From Nitrospirillum iridis (lineage in GTDB: Bacteria > Pseudomonadota > Alphaproteobacteria > Azospirillales > Azospirillaceae), in assembly GCF_014205765.1 (NCBI RefSeq), contig NZ_JACIIZ010000007.1, positions 1 through 64,000 of the forward strand: a DNA stretch of 64,000 bases, written 5' to 3'. The notes below the pieces were generated by a model that was not told the origin of the DNA, ran no database searches, and was given only the letters and a program-made list of their open reading frames with translations. Of the stretch, positions 17,153 through 25,587 are shown piece after piece (positions within the stretch are counted from its first letter, which is position 1; the number at the start of each line of letters is the position of its first letter). The position numbers and the translations under genes are program-made.

Positions 17153-18595
17153 TCAGCCCGTGGGGGGCCCGATGTAGCTGGACAGGCCGCGGATGTTCTC
17201 GTCCACCACCAGGCGGTGGTTCAGGGGCGGGAAGGCGCGCTGGGTGCAGTCCAGCCGGGGACAGAGGCGGCAGTTGGTGCCCACGGGCGTCGCTTGCGCC
17301 CCCGCCAGGTCGATGCCGTCGGCGTAGATCAGCTGGTGGGCCTGGGTCGCCTCGCAGCCCAGGCTGAGGGCGAACTGGCGCGGCACGCTTTTCCACCCGC
17401 CGGCCTTGCTCAGGGTGCGGGCGACGGCGAAATAGCTGACACCATCGGGCATGCGCATCAGCTGGGTCAGGATCTGGCCGGGGTTGCGGAAGGCCTGGTG
17501 CACGGTCCAGCGCGGGCAGCCGCCGCCGAAACGCGCCATGTGGAAGCCGGGCACGGCGCTGAAGCGCTTGGAGATGTTGCCCGCCGGGTCCACCCGCACC
17601 AGGAAAAAGGGGATGCCCTTGGCCCCCGGCCGCTGCAGGGTGGTCAGGCGGTGGCAGACCTGTTCGAAACTGGCGACGAAGCGGTGCATCAGCACCTCGA
17701 TGTCATAGCGCGCCGACTTCGCCGCCTCCAAGAAGCGGCCATAGGGCATCATGACCGCGGCGGCGAAATAGCCCGCCAGGACGATGCGGGCCAGCTGGCG
17801 CGACTCCTCATTGGCCATGTTGGCCTTGGCCACCGTGGCGGTCAGCAGGTCGCGGTGGCGCATCAGGGCCACCTGCACCGCCAACTGGAAGGTCCGCCCC
17901 GCCGGCGGCAGCATTTCCGAGATCAGCACCCGCTTGGAATGGCGGTCATAGCGGCGCACCGTCTCCCCCATCACTTCCACCGGCATCAGCTTGACCGTCA
18001 GGCCATGCGCCTTGTGCACGAAGCGGGAGAGGGAGCCGTAGAGGTCGGAGGAGTCCAGGTCACCATCGAACCACAGCGTCTCCGCCGCCAGCTCCAGGTC
18101 CGGGAAATGGTTGCTCTGGTCCTGGAAGAACTCCCCCACCTCATCCTGGGCGAACTGCTGGCCCGCCGCCTGGGGATGCTGGCGATCGCGGTCGTCCACC
18201 TTTTCCGCCAGCGCCTGCACATCCTCGCGCGCCTCGAGATAAGCCCGATACAGGGTGACGACCGCCTGGCCCAGGGAGGGGGCCACGGCGGCCAGTTCCT
18301 TCATGTCCTGGTTCTTGATGTCGCTATGGTCGAACAGCGGGTCGGCGAACACCTCGCGCAAGCCCGCCACCAGCCGGACCTCGTCATCCTCGGCGAAGGT
18401 GGCCAAATCGACGTCGAAGGTCTGGCCGATCTTCAGCAGCAAGGTGACGGTCAGCGGCCGCTGGTTGCCCTCGATCAGGTTCAGGTAGGAGGGGGAGATG
18501 CCCAACATCTCCGCCATCTGCGCCTGGGTCAGGTGGATGTCGCGACGCAGGCGGCGCACCTTGTGCCCCAGCATCGCCTTCTTTTCCGCCGCCAT
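17153..18595 (-). CDS. XRE/ImmA-IrrE/DUF2083 regulator of the RamB/PrpR/ScfR type
   Basis: The 480-residue protein has an N-terminal Cro/C1 helix-turn-helix (RRDIHLTQAQMAEMLGISPS, then YLNLIEGNQRPL). An IrrE/DUF955-like central region follows (residues about 170-290), then a C-terminal DUF2083 domain with cysteines (MARFGGGCPRW, NCRLCPRLDCTQRAFP) and the end SSYIGPPTG. Actinobacterial RamB and PrpR, and alphaproteobacterial ScfR-like proteins, share this layout and control acetate, propionate or short-chain acyl-CoA metabolism. It is divergent from aceA, which fits control of the glyoxylate shunt. The ATG at 18595 was chosen; a GTG at 18604 is possible. The last 135 codons also occur as a decayed copy at 16221. 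Confidence 0.85.
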   Translation of the reverse strand: MAAEKKAMLGHKVRRLRRDIHLTQAQMAEMLGISPSYLNLIEGNQRPLTVTLLLKIGQTFDVDLATFAEDDEVRLVAGLREVFADPLFDHSDIKNQDMKELAAVAPSLGQAVVTLYRAYLEAREDVQALAEKVDDRDRQHPQAAGQQFAQDEVGEFFQDQSNHFPDLELAAETLWFDGDLDSSDLYGSLSRFVHKAHGLTVKLMPVEVMGETVRRYDRHSKRVLISEMLPPAGRTFQLAVQVALMRHRDLLTATVAKANMANEESRQLARIVLAGYFAAAVMMPYGRFLEAAKSARYDIEVLMHRFVASFEQVCHRLTTLQRPGAKGIPFFLVRVDPAGNISKRFSAVPGFHMARFGGGCPRWTVHQAFRNPGQILTQLMRMPDGVSYFAVARTLSKAGGWKSVPRQFALSLGCEATQAHQLIYADGIDLAGAQATPVGTNCRLCPRLDCTQRAFPPLNHRLVVDENIRGLSSYIGPPTG

Positions 18596-18915
18596 CGCCG
18601 CCACCCGTCTTCCATGTTTCCGCCCCGGTGGCCCCGGGGACTATCCCGCCGCTTTCGCACCGCGCCGGAAGGGGTAAGTGGATTTACAAACTTTACAAGT
18701 TTTCACTTACCGACATTACAAGAGATTACATCGTTACCACTTTTCAATCAAAGACTTATTGATCCAATTTACCAAATCGCCAAGTCTAACGCAGTGCAGT
18801 GAACGCGACGGACGCACCGCAAACAAGAGCGGACGAAGCGGTCACGGGAAACATCATCGGGGCGACCGGAACCGGGAACCGCCCCAAAGTCTCTTAAGGA
18901 AAGGATTAGGCGATC
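18596..18915. promoter_or_regulatory. Divergent promoter region of the ScfR-like regulator and aceA
   Basis: This gene-free stretch contains a sharply AT-rich segment (about 18676-18785), the likely site of both promoters, and the candidate operator at 18673-18711. The aceA leader ends with AAGGAAAGG before the ATG at 18916. Confidence 0.6.
18673..18711. promoter_or_regulatory. Candidate operator for the ScfR/RamB-like regulator
   Basis: GGTAAGTG (18673-18680) and its exact complement CACTTACC (18704-18711) flank a core with the direct repeat TTTACAAAC-TTTACAAG. The core AAACTTTACAAGTT is close to the RamB consensus of Corynebacterium (A/CA-A/G-A/C-ACTTTGCAAA type, from memory). Confidence 0.5.
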
Positions 18916-20205
18916 ATGGCTCCGCTGGATCAAGGCACCACCCCCACCGACCTGAAGGCGCTGCATGCCCGCCGCTTCGAAGGTGTGAAGCGCGACTACA
19001 CCGAACAGGACATCAAGCGCCTGTCGGGCTCGGTCAAGATCGAATACACCCTGGCCGAACTGGGCGCGCGCCGCCTGTGGGAACTGCTGCACACCCGCCC
19101 CTACGTCCACAGCCTGGGCGCCTTCACCGGCAACCAGGCCATGCAGATGGCCAAGGCCGGCCTGGAAGCCATCTACCTGTCGGGCTGGCAGGTCGCGGCC
19201 GACGCCAACCTGGCGGGCCAGATGTACCCGGACCAGAGCCTGTACCCCGCCAATTCCGTGCCCAGCGTCGTGAAGCGCATCAACAACGCCCTGCTGCGCG
19301 CTGACCAGATCAACCATGCCGAGGGCAAGGACAGCATCAACTGGATGGTGCCCATCGTCGCCGACGCCGAGGCCGGCTTCGGCGGCCCGCTGAACGCCTT
19401 CGAGCTGATGAAGTCCATGATCGAGGCCGGCGCCGCCGGCGTCCATTTCGAGGACCAGCTGGCGTCGGAGAAGAAGTGCGGCCATCTGGGTGGCAAGGTG
19501 CTGATCCCCATCCAGCAGTTCATCCGCATCCTGAACGCCGCCCGCTTGGGCGCCGACGTCTCCGGCACCTCCACCCTGGTGGTCGCCCGCACCGACGCCG
19601 AGAGCGCGCAGCTGATCACGTCGGACGTGGATGAGCGCGACCATCCCTTCATCGACCGCAACGACCGCACGCCGGAGGGCTTCTTCCGCATCCGCAAGGG
19701 CATGGGTGTCGACTACTGCATCGCCCGCGGCCTGGCCTATGCGCCCTATGCCGACCTGCTATGGTGGGAAACGTCCAAGCCCAACCTGGACGACGCCCGC
19801 CGCTTCGCCGAGGCCGTGCACAAGCAGTTCCCGGGCAAGCTCTTGGCCTACAACTGCTCGCCCAGCTTCAACTGGCGCGCCAACCTGGATGAGGCGACCA
19901 TCGCCCGCTTCCAGCAGGAACTGGGCGCCATGGGCTACAAGTTCCAGTTCATCACCCTGGCCGGCTTCCACTCGCTGAACTACGCCACCTTCGAACTGGC
20001 CCGCGGCTACAAGGAGCGGGGCATGGCCGCCTTCTCCGAGCTGCAGCAGAAGGAATTCGCGGCCGAGGCCCAGGGCTTCACCGCCGTGAAGCACCAGCGC
20101 GAGGTCGGTACCGGCTACTTCGACGCCGTGTCCCTGGCGATTTCCGGCGGCACCAGCAGCACCACCGCCATGAAGGACTCGACCGAGACCGACCAGTTCC
20201 ACTGA
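18916..20205 (+). CDS. aceA: Isocitrate lyase
   Basis: The 429-residue enzyme splits isocitrate into glyoxylate and succinate, the first step of the glyoxylate shunt. The active-site signature [11 protein letters not shown] contains the catalytic cysteine at residue 188. Other conserved stretches are [37 protein letters not shown] and NCSPSFNW, and [12 protein letters not shown] lies near the end. Length and order match the bacterial AceA family. It is divergent from the ScfR-like regulator and followed 327 bases later by aceB. AAGGAAAGG lies upstream of the ATG. Confidence 0.97.
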   Translation: MAPLDQGTTPTDLKALHARRFEGVKRDYTEQDIKRLSGSVKIEYTLAELGARRLWELLHTRPYVHSLGAFTGNQAMQMAKAGLEAIYLSGWQVAADANLAGQMYPDQSLYPANSVPSVVKRINNALLRADQINHAEGKDSINWMVPIVADAEAGFGGPLNAFELMKSMIEAGAAGVHFEDQLASEKKCGHLGGKVLIPIQQFIRILNAARLGADVSGTSTLVVARTDAESAQLITSDVDERDHPFIDRNDRTPEGFFRIRKGMGVDYCIARGLAYAPYADLLWWETSKPNLDDARRFAEAVHKQFPGKLLAYNCSPSFNWRANLDEATIARFQQELGAMGYKFQFITLAGFHSLNYATFELARGYKERGMAAFSELQQKEFAAEAQGFTAVKHQREVGTGYFDAVSLAISGGTSSTTAMKDSTETDQFH

Positions 20206-20225
20206 TCGGTCCCATCCCCGGAACG

Positions 20226-20460
20226 GGGTGATCCCAGGGAAGGCCGACGCACCGTTCGCCTGGGACCACCCTTCGGGCGGCGGCGGGAGTGAACGACGCT
20301 GGAGCGTCCCGCCGCCGCCCGGTTTCCCTTCCGGTTCCTGCCAGAGCTTTCAAAGCGTCCACCACCGATCGGCGGTGCCGGGTTCATTCCCTGGCACCGC
20401 CCGGAAGGGTGCGGCGACGGGGTTTAACGACGCTGGAGCGTCCCGCCGCCGCACCGTTCC
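20226..20460. repeat. Three hairpins between aceA and aceB, two sharing a conserved loop
   Basis: Hairpin one: GGTGATCCCAGG (20228-20239) with CCTGGGACCACC (20259-20270). Hairpin two: GGGCGGCGGCGGGA (20275-20288) with its exact complement (20307-20320). Hairpin three: GGTGCGGCG-a-CGGG (from 20408) with CCCGCCGCCGCACC (to 20455). Hairpins two and three share the loop AACGACGCTGGAGCG, itself able to form GACGC/GCGTC. They may act as REP-like elements or as an attenuator/stabiliser between the two genes. Confidence 0.65.
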
Positions 20461-20532
20461 TCCCCGACACCGCCTCCAGGGCCTCGGCCGCAGGCTATCC
20501 GCGACGGGCCCCAGTCTTGAAGGGAGAGCATC

Positions 20533-22179
20533 ATGCCTGACGCCCTGTTCGCCCCCTCGGCCCCCCGTCTTTCCCCGGATGCCCCGGCGGGACGCATCGA
20601 GATCCGCGCCGCGTCCAAGCCCGGTTATGACGCCCTCCTGACCCCCGCCGCCCTGGCCTTCGTCGCCGACCTGGAACGCCGCTTCGGCTGGCGCCGCCGG
20701 TACCTGCTGGAAAAGCGGGTTGAACGCCAGGTCCGCCTGGACGCGGGCGAGAAGCCGGCGTTCAACCCCGCCTGCGGCTATGCCCGGCATGAGGAATGGA
20801 CGGTCGAGCCGCAGCCCGCCGACCTGCGCGACCGCCGGGTGGAGATCACCGGGCCGGTGGAGCGCAAGATGATCATCAACGCGCTGAATTCCGGCGCGCA
20901 GGTGTTCATGGCCGATTTTGAGGACAGCAACGCCCCCACCTGGGCCAACCTGATGGACGGGCAGGTCAACCTGCGCGACGCCATCCGCCGCACCATCGCC
21001 CATACCGATCCGGTCACGGGCAAGCACTATGCCCTGAACCACAAGGTCGCCGTGCTGATGGTCCGCCCGCGCGGCTGGCACCTGGAGGAGAAGCATGTGC
21101 TGATCGACGGCCGGCCGGTGTCCGCCGCGCTGTTCGACTTCGGCCTCTATTTCTTCCACAACGCCCATGAACTGCTGGCCCGGGGCAGTGGCCCCTATTT
21201 CTACCTGCCCAAGATCGAGGGCCGGGCCGAGGCCCGGCTGTGGAACGACATCTTCCTGCATGCCCAGGACTGCCTGGGGCTGGAGCCCGGCACCATCAAG
21301 GCCACCGTGCTGATCGAAAGCATCCTGGCCGCGTTCGAGATGGACGAGATCCTGTATGAGCTGCGCTGTCATTCCGCCGGCCTGAACTGCGGCCGCTGGG
21401 ATTACATCTTCAGCTTCATCAAGAAGTTCCGTAATGACCCGGACGCCATGCTGCCCGACCGGGGGGCGGTCACCATGGATAAGGGCTTCCTGAACGCCTA
21501 TTCCCGCCTGGCGGTCAAGACCTGCCACCGCCGCGGCGCCCCCGCCATCGGCGGCATGGCGGCCTATATTCCGGTGAAGGACGATCCGGTGGCGAACGAT
21601 CGGGCCTTCGCCCAGGTCCGCGCCGACAAGGAGCGGGAGGCCCGCAACGGCCATGACGGTACCTGGGTGGCCCATCCGGCGCTGGTGCCGGTTGCCCGCG
21701 CGGTGTTCGACGACCTGATGCGGACGCCCAACCAGATCCACGCCACCTGCCACGACGTGCGGGTGACGGCGGAGGATCTGCTGGCCGTCCCACAGGGCCC
21801 GCGCACCGAAGCGGGCCTGCGCCAAAACGTGGCGGTGGGCATCGGCTATATCGAGGCCTGGCTGCGCGGCCAGGGCTGTGTGCCCCTGTTCAACCTGATG
21901 GAAGACGCCGCCACGGCGGAGATCAGCCGCGCCCAGGTTTGGCAGTGGCTGCGCCACGGCGCCACGCTGGATGACGGCCGTACCGTGGACCACGCGCTGG
22001 TGGAAAGGATCATCGAGGAGGAACTGGCCGCCTGGATCGGCCGGGTGGGCGAGGTCGCCCTGGCCCACAGCCGTCACGAGGAGGCCGCCCGCCTTTTCTC
22101 CAACCTGGTGTTCCAGCACCGCTTCGCGGAGTTCCTGACCCTGCCCGCCTATGACCAGCTGATGGCCGCGGGCGCCTGA
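20533..22179 (+). CDS. aceB: Malate synthase A
   Basis: The 548-residue enzyme condenses glyoxylate with acetyl-CoA to malate, completing the glyoxylate shunt begun by aceA upstream. Conserved stretches of the A isoform are visible: VFMADFEDSNAPTWANLMDG, VLMVRPRGWHLEEKHVLIDG, YFYLPKIEGRAEARLWNDIF, KATVLIESILAAFEMDEILY, GLNCGRWDYIFSFIKKF, then MDKGFLNAYSRLAVKTCHRR, GMAAYIPVKDD and the C-terminal GCVPLFNLMEDAATAEISRA. AAGGGAGAG precedes the ATG. It is probably co-transcribed with aceA through the hairpin region, or has its own promoter there. Confidence 0.97.
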   Translation: MPDALFAPSAPRLSPDAPAGRIEIRAASKPGYDALLTPAALAFVADLERRFGWRRRYLLEKRVERQVRLDAGEKPAFNPACGYARHEEWTVEPQPADLRDRRVEITGPVERKMIINALNSGAQVFMADFEDSNAPTWANLMDGQVNLRDAIRRTIAHTDPVTGKHYALNHKVAVLMVRPRGWHLEEKHVLIDGRPVSAALFDFGLYFFHNAHELLARGSGPYFYLPKIEGRAEARLWNDIFLHAQDCLGLEPGTIKATVLIESILAAFEMDEILYELRCHSAGLNCGRWDYIFSFIKKFRNDPDAMLPDRGAVTMDKGFLNAYSRLAVKTCHRRGAPAIGGMAAYIPVKDDPVANDRAFAQVRADKEREARNGHDGTWVAHPALVPVARAVFDDLMRTPNQIHATCHDVRVTAEDLLAVPQGPRTEAGLRQNVAVGIGYIEAWLRGQGCVPLFNLMEDAATAEISRAQVWQWLRHGATLDDGRTVDHALVERIIEEELAAWIGRVGEVALAHSRHEEAARLFSNLVFQHRFAEFLTLPAYDQLMAAGA

Positions 22180-22251
22180 CATTCCGCGCCTGAACCCAGG
22201 ACGCCCGGCGACAGGCCGGGCAAGGAAGAGTCGCCCCCGAAGGCGACATGC

Positions 22252-22292
22252 CGAAAGGCCGGACGCCCCGACGTGCCGGCCTTTCGCGTTTT
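22252..22292 (+). terminator. Rho-independent terminator of aceB
   Basis: CGAAAGGCCGG (22252-22262) pairs with CCGGCCTTTCG (22276-22286), then CGTTTT. It closes the glyoxylate block. Confidence 0.75.
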
Positions 22293-22431
22293 CGCTCCAC
22301 CCTGCCCCCGCCTGGCTGGGCCCCGGCCTGGGCCCGGGGCTGCGACAAAGACGACAGTACCGCCCCCATGCATACCCCCCGCCGGGGGGGGCTGATATCA
22401 TCGCCCCCTCAAGACAGCGGGTGTGTGATCA

Positions 22432-23484
22432 GTGGACGTGCGCGGCAAACGGCGTGGGCGGATATCGGCGGCGCGGCGGCGGACGTCCCTCCTGGGGATC
22501 TGCCTGGCGGCAGGCGCCCTGCTGAACGTCGCCGACGCCCGGGCCCAGGTGCCGGCGGAGACGGTTTCCGCCAACAACGCGGCGCAGGTGCCCCTGTTCA
22601 GCAAGGCGGATCCGCATCGGGGCCTGGCCCGACGCAAGGCGGCGGTGACCGCCGCGGCCAACGGCGACGCCGCCTGCCGTGACCTGGGGGATTTCTACTG
22701 GGAGATCGGCGACGGTACCGGCCCCCTGGTCAGCGGCAGCCGGGGCGTCCGCTACTCCGCCAACCGGCCGCTGCAAGTGGCGTCCGCCAGCAAGCTGGTA
22801 TTCGCCGCCTATGTGGTGGAACGCACCGGCGGCCAGCTGACGGCGGACCAGCTGGACGCGCTGGAGATGCGGTCGGGCTATGACAACTTCAACCCGCTGG
22901 CCTGCTTCGGCGCGCGCACGGTGGGCGCTTGCCTGGACCGGCGCGGCAACGGCCAGTTGAATGCCGACCACCGGGGGCGCTTCAGCTACAACGGCGGTCA
23001 CGACCAGCATCTGGCGACGACCTTGGGCCTGGGCGACCTGGACCGCTATGGCCTGGCCGCGGAGATGCGGCGCGTGCTGGGGCCCGAACTGTACCTGGAC
23101 TTCGCGGCACCCCGGGTGGCCGGTGGGCTGAAGGCCAGCCCGGCCGCCTATGGCGCCTTTCTGCGCAAGGTGGTGTCGGGACGGCTGCGCATCCACGACA
23201 TGCTGGGCAGCCACCCCATCTGTACCCAGGGGCCGGACTGCCCCGCCGTGCAGGGCCCCGCCCTGCCCCAGTCCTGGCACTACAGCCTGAACCATTGGGT
23301 GGAGGACGGCGCCGGTGGCGATGGCGCCTTCAGCAGTCCCGGCATGATGGGCTTCTACCCCTGGATCAGCGCCGACCGCGGCACCTATGGCCTGGTCGCG
23401 CGCGAGGTCGTGGCGCCCCGGGCCTATCTGGCCAGCATGGCCTGCGGCCAGGCCCTGCGTCGCGCCTGGACGGCGGGCGCTTGA
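22432..23484 (+). CDS. Beta-lactamase-related serine hydrolase, secreted
   Basis: The 350-residue product starts at a GTG and carries an N-terminal signal peptide after a basic lead (TSLLGICLAAGALLNVADAR). The S-x-x-K motif of class C beta-lactamase/DD-peptidase enzymes appears as S118-A-S-K121 in LQVASASKLVFAAYVV, followed by FSYNGGHDQ (possible Tyr-x-Asn equivalent) and FSSPGMMGFYPWIS in place of the usual K-T-G. Four paired cysteines suggest periplasmic disulfides. It may act on peptidoglycan, esters or peptides; true beta-lactamase activity is doubtful because KTG is absent. No clear Shine-Dalgarno supports the start. Confidence 0.65.
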   Translation: MDVRGKRRGRISAARRRTSLLGICLAAGALLNVADARAQVPAETVSANNAAQVPLFSKADPHRGLARRKAAVTAAANGDAACRDLGDFYWEIGDGTGPLVSGSRGVRYSANRPLQVASASKLVFAAYVVERTGGQLTADQLDALEMRSGYDNFNPLACFGARTVGACLDRRGNGQLNADHRGRFSYNGGHDQHLATTLGLGDLDRYGLAAEMRRVLGPELYLDFAAPRVAGGLKASPAAYGAFLRKVVSGRLRIHDMLGSHPICTQGPDCPAVQGPALPQSWHYSLNHWVEDGAGGDGAFSSPGMMGFYPWISADRGTYGLVAREVVAPRAYLASMACGQALRRAWTAGA

Positions 23485-23496
23485 GCCGCCCTCCGC

Positions 23497-24543
23497 TCAG
23501 GATTTGGCGCCTGGCGCCTTGGGGGCGGGCTTCATCCAGTCGGTGACATCGAAATAGACGCGCACCCGGCGCTGGTGCGTGTTCTCCAGCGTCAGCTGGT
23601 CGTACCGCCGCCCGTTTTCCGTCACCAGCCGCTGCTCCACCCGCTTCCAGCCTGGATAGAGGATGCCCAGCACGGTGTATTCCCGCTTCACCCCCGCGGC
23701 ATCGTCGCTCACGCCCTGCAGCACAATGGGATCGCTGATCAGGTCGCCCTGGCCCTTGCTCGCCGGCAGGCCCAGCTTGGCCTCGATGCCATTCAGAAAT
23801 TCCTGGTGGCTGGAGATGCAAGGGGCGCAGCCGGCGCGACGGGCGACGTTGTACCAGTACTGGGCCTCGTCCGCGCCGCCGGGAAGGGTGCCAGTATTAT
23901 GCAGCTGGCCATAGATCAGGGCGGCCATGGCCAGGCCGGCCTCGGCCGCGGGCCTCACCACATCCGCCGCCCGCTGCGGATCCTTGGCCGTGCCCCGGCC
24001 GTAGTAATAATAGACGGCCAGGGCCTCGCGGGCCTTCAGGCCGCCCCGGGATATGGCCTGTTCGAACAGGCTGAGGGCTGACGCCATATTCTCCGGGGTG
24101 GGGCCTTTGCCGTCCTTCCCTTCCATTTCGATGTCGGCCTGGGCGACCAGCCGCTGGGCGTCGGGCGGGTCCACGGGGGCGTTGATATGGCCGTCCAGGG
24201 GCAGGTTGGAGGTGGCCGCCGGGCGGCTGGACTGGCCTTGGGCGCCGGGCATGATGGTGTCCGGTGCCCGGACCGCTGGCGCTTGGGCCACGGTAGGGGG
24301 TGTCACGGGCGCCGGTGCGGCCGCCGGCGGCACGGCCTGAGGCGATTTGGCCTGGGAAACCGCCGGTTCGGATGCCGGCGCGGGCATGGGCTGCGGCGAT
24401 GGGGCCAGCCGGGAGAGGATGCCCTGGCTCGGGGCCGGCGTGGCGGGCGCGCCATCGTCGCCCTCGAAAAAGGCGCAGCCGGACAGCAGGATCGCGGCCA
24501 AGCCGGCGGCGATGACGGGAGCGGACGGGAAACGCGGACGCAT
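23497..24543 (-). CDS. Lipoprotein with Sel1-like repeats
   Basis: The 348-residue protein has a lipoprotein signal (PVIAAGLAAILLSGC) and a long Pro/Ala-rich linker (about residues 28-115). Then come Sel1/TPR-like helical repeats (NMASALSLFEQAISRGGLKA, ALAVYYYYGRGTAKDPQRAA, AEAGLAMAALIYGQLHNTG, EAQYWYNVARRAG) and a beta-rich C-terminus. Sel1 repeats mediate protein contacts, often in envelope complexes. The ATG at 24543 was chosen because it starts the signal peptide; a longer frame to 24594 is open. It converges on the serine hydrolase gene with a 12-base gap. Partner unknown. Confidence 0.7.
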   Translation of the reverse strand: MRPRFPSAPVIAAGLAAILLSGCAFFEGDDGAPATPAPSQGILSRLAPSPQPMPAPASEPAVSQAKSPQAVPPAAAPAPVTPPTVAQAPAVRAPDTIMPGAQGQSSRPAATSNLPLDGHINAPVDPPDAQRLVAQADIEMEGKDGKGPTPENMASALSLFEQAISRGGLKAREALAVYYYYGRGTAKDPQRAADVVRPAAEAGLAMAALIYGQLHNTGTLPGGADEAQYWYNVARRAGCAPCISSHQEFLNGIEAKLGLPASKGQGDLISDPIVLQGVSDDAAGVKREYTVLGILYPGWKRVEQRLVTENGRRYDQLTLENTHQRRVRVYFDVTDWMKPAPKAPGAKS

Positions 24544-24674
24544 GACACCCCAAGGCAGGGGCCCCGGGGACAGGGGCCAGGGAGATTGGATCACCGATCC
24601 GGCGCCACTCTATGCCGGATCGCGTCAGGCCGAAATCGGCTTGAGAGCCGTTACACGGGAACCGCCGGGCGGAG

Positions 24675-25325
24675 TCAGCGCATGAACGCCAGCAGGCCGC
24701 CGGCGCCGATCAGCAGGCTGCCGGTCAGGCGGTTCAGTTGGCGGGCGGCGCGGGGCGTCTGCAGCCGGTTGGCCAACGTCTGCCCACCGATGGCGTAGGT
24801 CAGGATCCAGCCGAACTCTATGATCACCATGACGGTGGTCAGCCACACCAGTTGACCGGTCAACGGCCGGGCGGCATCGATGAACTGGGGGAAGAAGGCG
24901 GCCATGAAGATCAGCGCCTTGGGGTTGGAGCCGCAGACCAGCAGGCCGCGCAGCAACAGGCGATGGGCCCGCACCTCCGCCGGCCGCACCGCCTCGCCCC
25001 GCTGTTCGGCGTCCGTTTCCGCGCGCAGGGATTCGTTCGGATCGGCGCGCCAGGCCTGGACGCCCAGGTAGAGCAGATAGGCCACGCCCGCCACCTTCAG
25101 CACCATGAAGGCGGTGGCGGAGGTCTGGAGCAGGGCCGCCATGCCCACCGCCGACAGCGCCGCCATGACGCCCAGGGCCAAGCACATGCCGAGACCCGCC
25201 CAGGCGGCGGCGCGCACCCCATGGCGCAGGCCCACGCCCAGGGCGAACAGCATGTTCGGGCCCGGCGTGGCCGACAGGAAGAAACAGATGCCGGCGAAGG
25301 TGGTGAGCGTCTGCCAACTCAACAT
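24675..25325 (-). CDS. LysE family translocator
   Basis: The 216-residue inner-membrane protein has about six membrane segments. The LysE/RhtB signature is at the N-terminus (FFLSATPGPNMLFALGVGLR), followed by GLRHGVRAAAWAGLG and YLLYLGVQAWR. GLLVCGSNPKALIFMAAFFPQF is typical of amino-acid exporters of the RhtB subfamily. It likely exports an amino acid or homoserine lactone-like compound; the substrate is unknown. The ATG at 25325 follows GGGGA; a longer open frame to 25478 is rejected because the family starts at this first membrane helix. Its divergent neighbour is mbfA. Confidence 0.85.
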   Translation of the reverse strand: MLSWQTLTTFAGICFFLSATPGPNMLFALGVGLRHGVRAAAWAGLGMCLALGVMAALSAVGMAALLQTSATAFMVLKVAGVAYLLYLGVQAWRADPNESLRAETDAEQRGEAVRPAEVRAHRLLLRGLLVCGSNPKALIFMAAFFPQFIDAARPLTGQLVWLTTVMVIIEFGWILTYAIGGQTLANRLQTPRAARQLNRLTGSLLIGAGGLLAFMR

Positions 25326-25464
25326 GCCGCGCGTCCCCACGGAGCTAAAGGATCGGAGGGGGAGACTATCGTGAAAGCGCCCCGCTGATGAGGGGGTGCG
25401 GGCGCAGGGAGCCCATGCCAGCAGGCCATGGCGGCGCGCCGGGCTGGGCGCACGCGGGGAGACG

Positions 25465-25490
25465 CAAGCGCAACTCATTATTATTGCTTG
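25465..25490. promoter_or_regulatory. Candidate iron-regulator (Fur-like) box upstream of mbfA
   Basis: CAAGCgCAA (25465-25473) and TTGCTTG (25484-25490) form an imperfect inverted repeat around CTCATTATTA. The stretch CAACTCATTATTATTG resembles Fur boxes of GC-rich proteobacteria. It lies about 100 bases before mbfA in an AT-rich island. Confidence 0.35.
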
Positions 25491-25587
25491 AAGATTTCAT
25501 CATCGCCGACCACGCGGCGGGTTGACGGGCGGACGCTTGCCGCTAGTCTTGCTGGCAGCGTCCCCCCTTCCTTTCAAGGCAGCCCCC

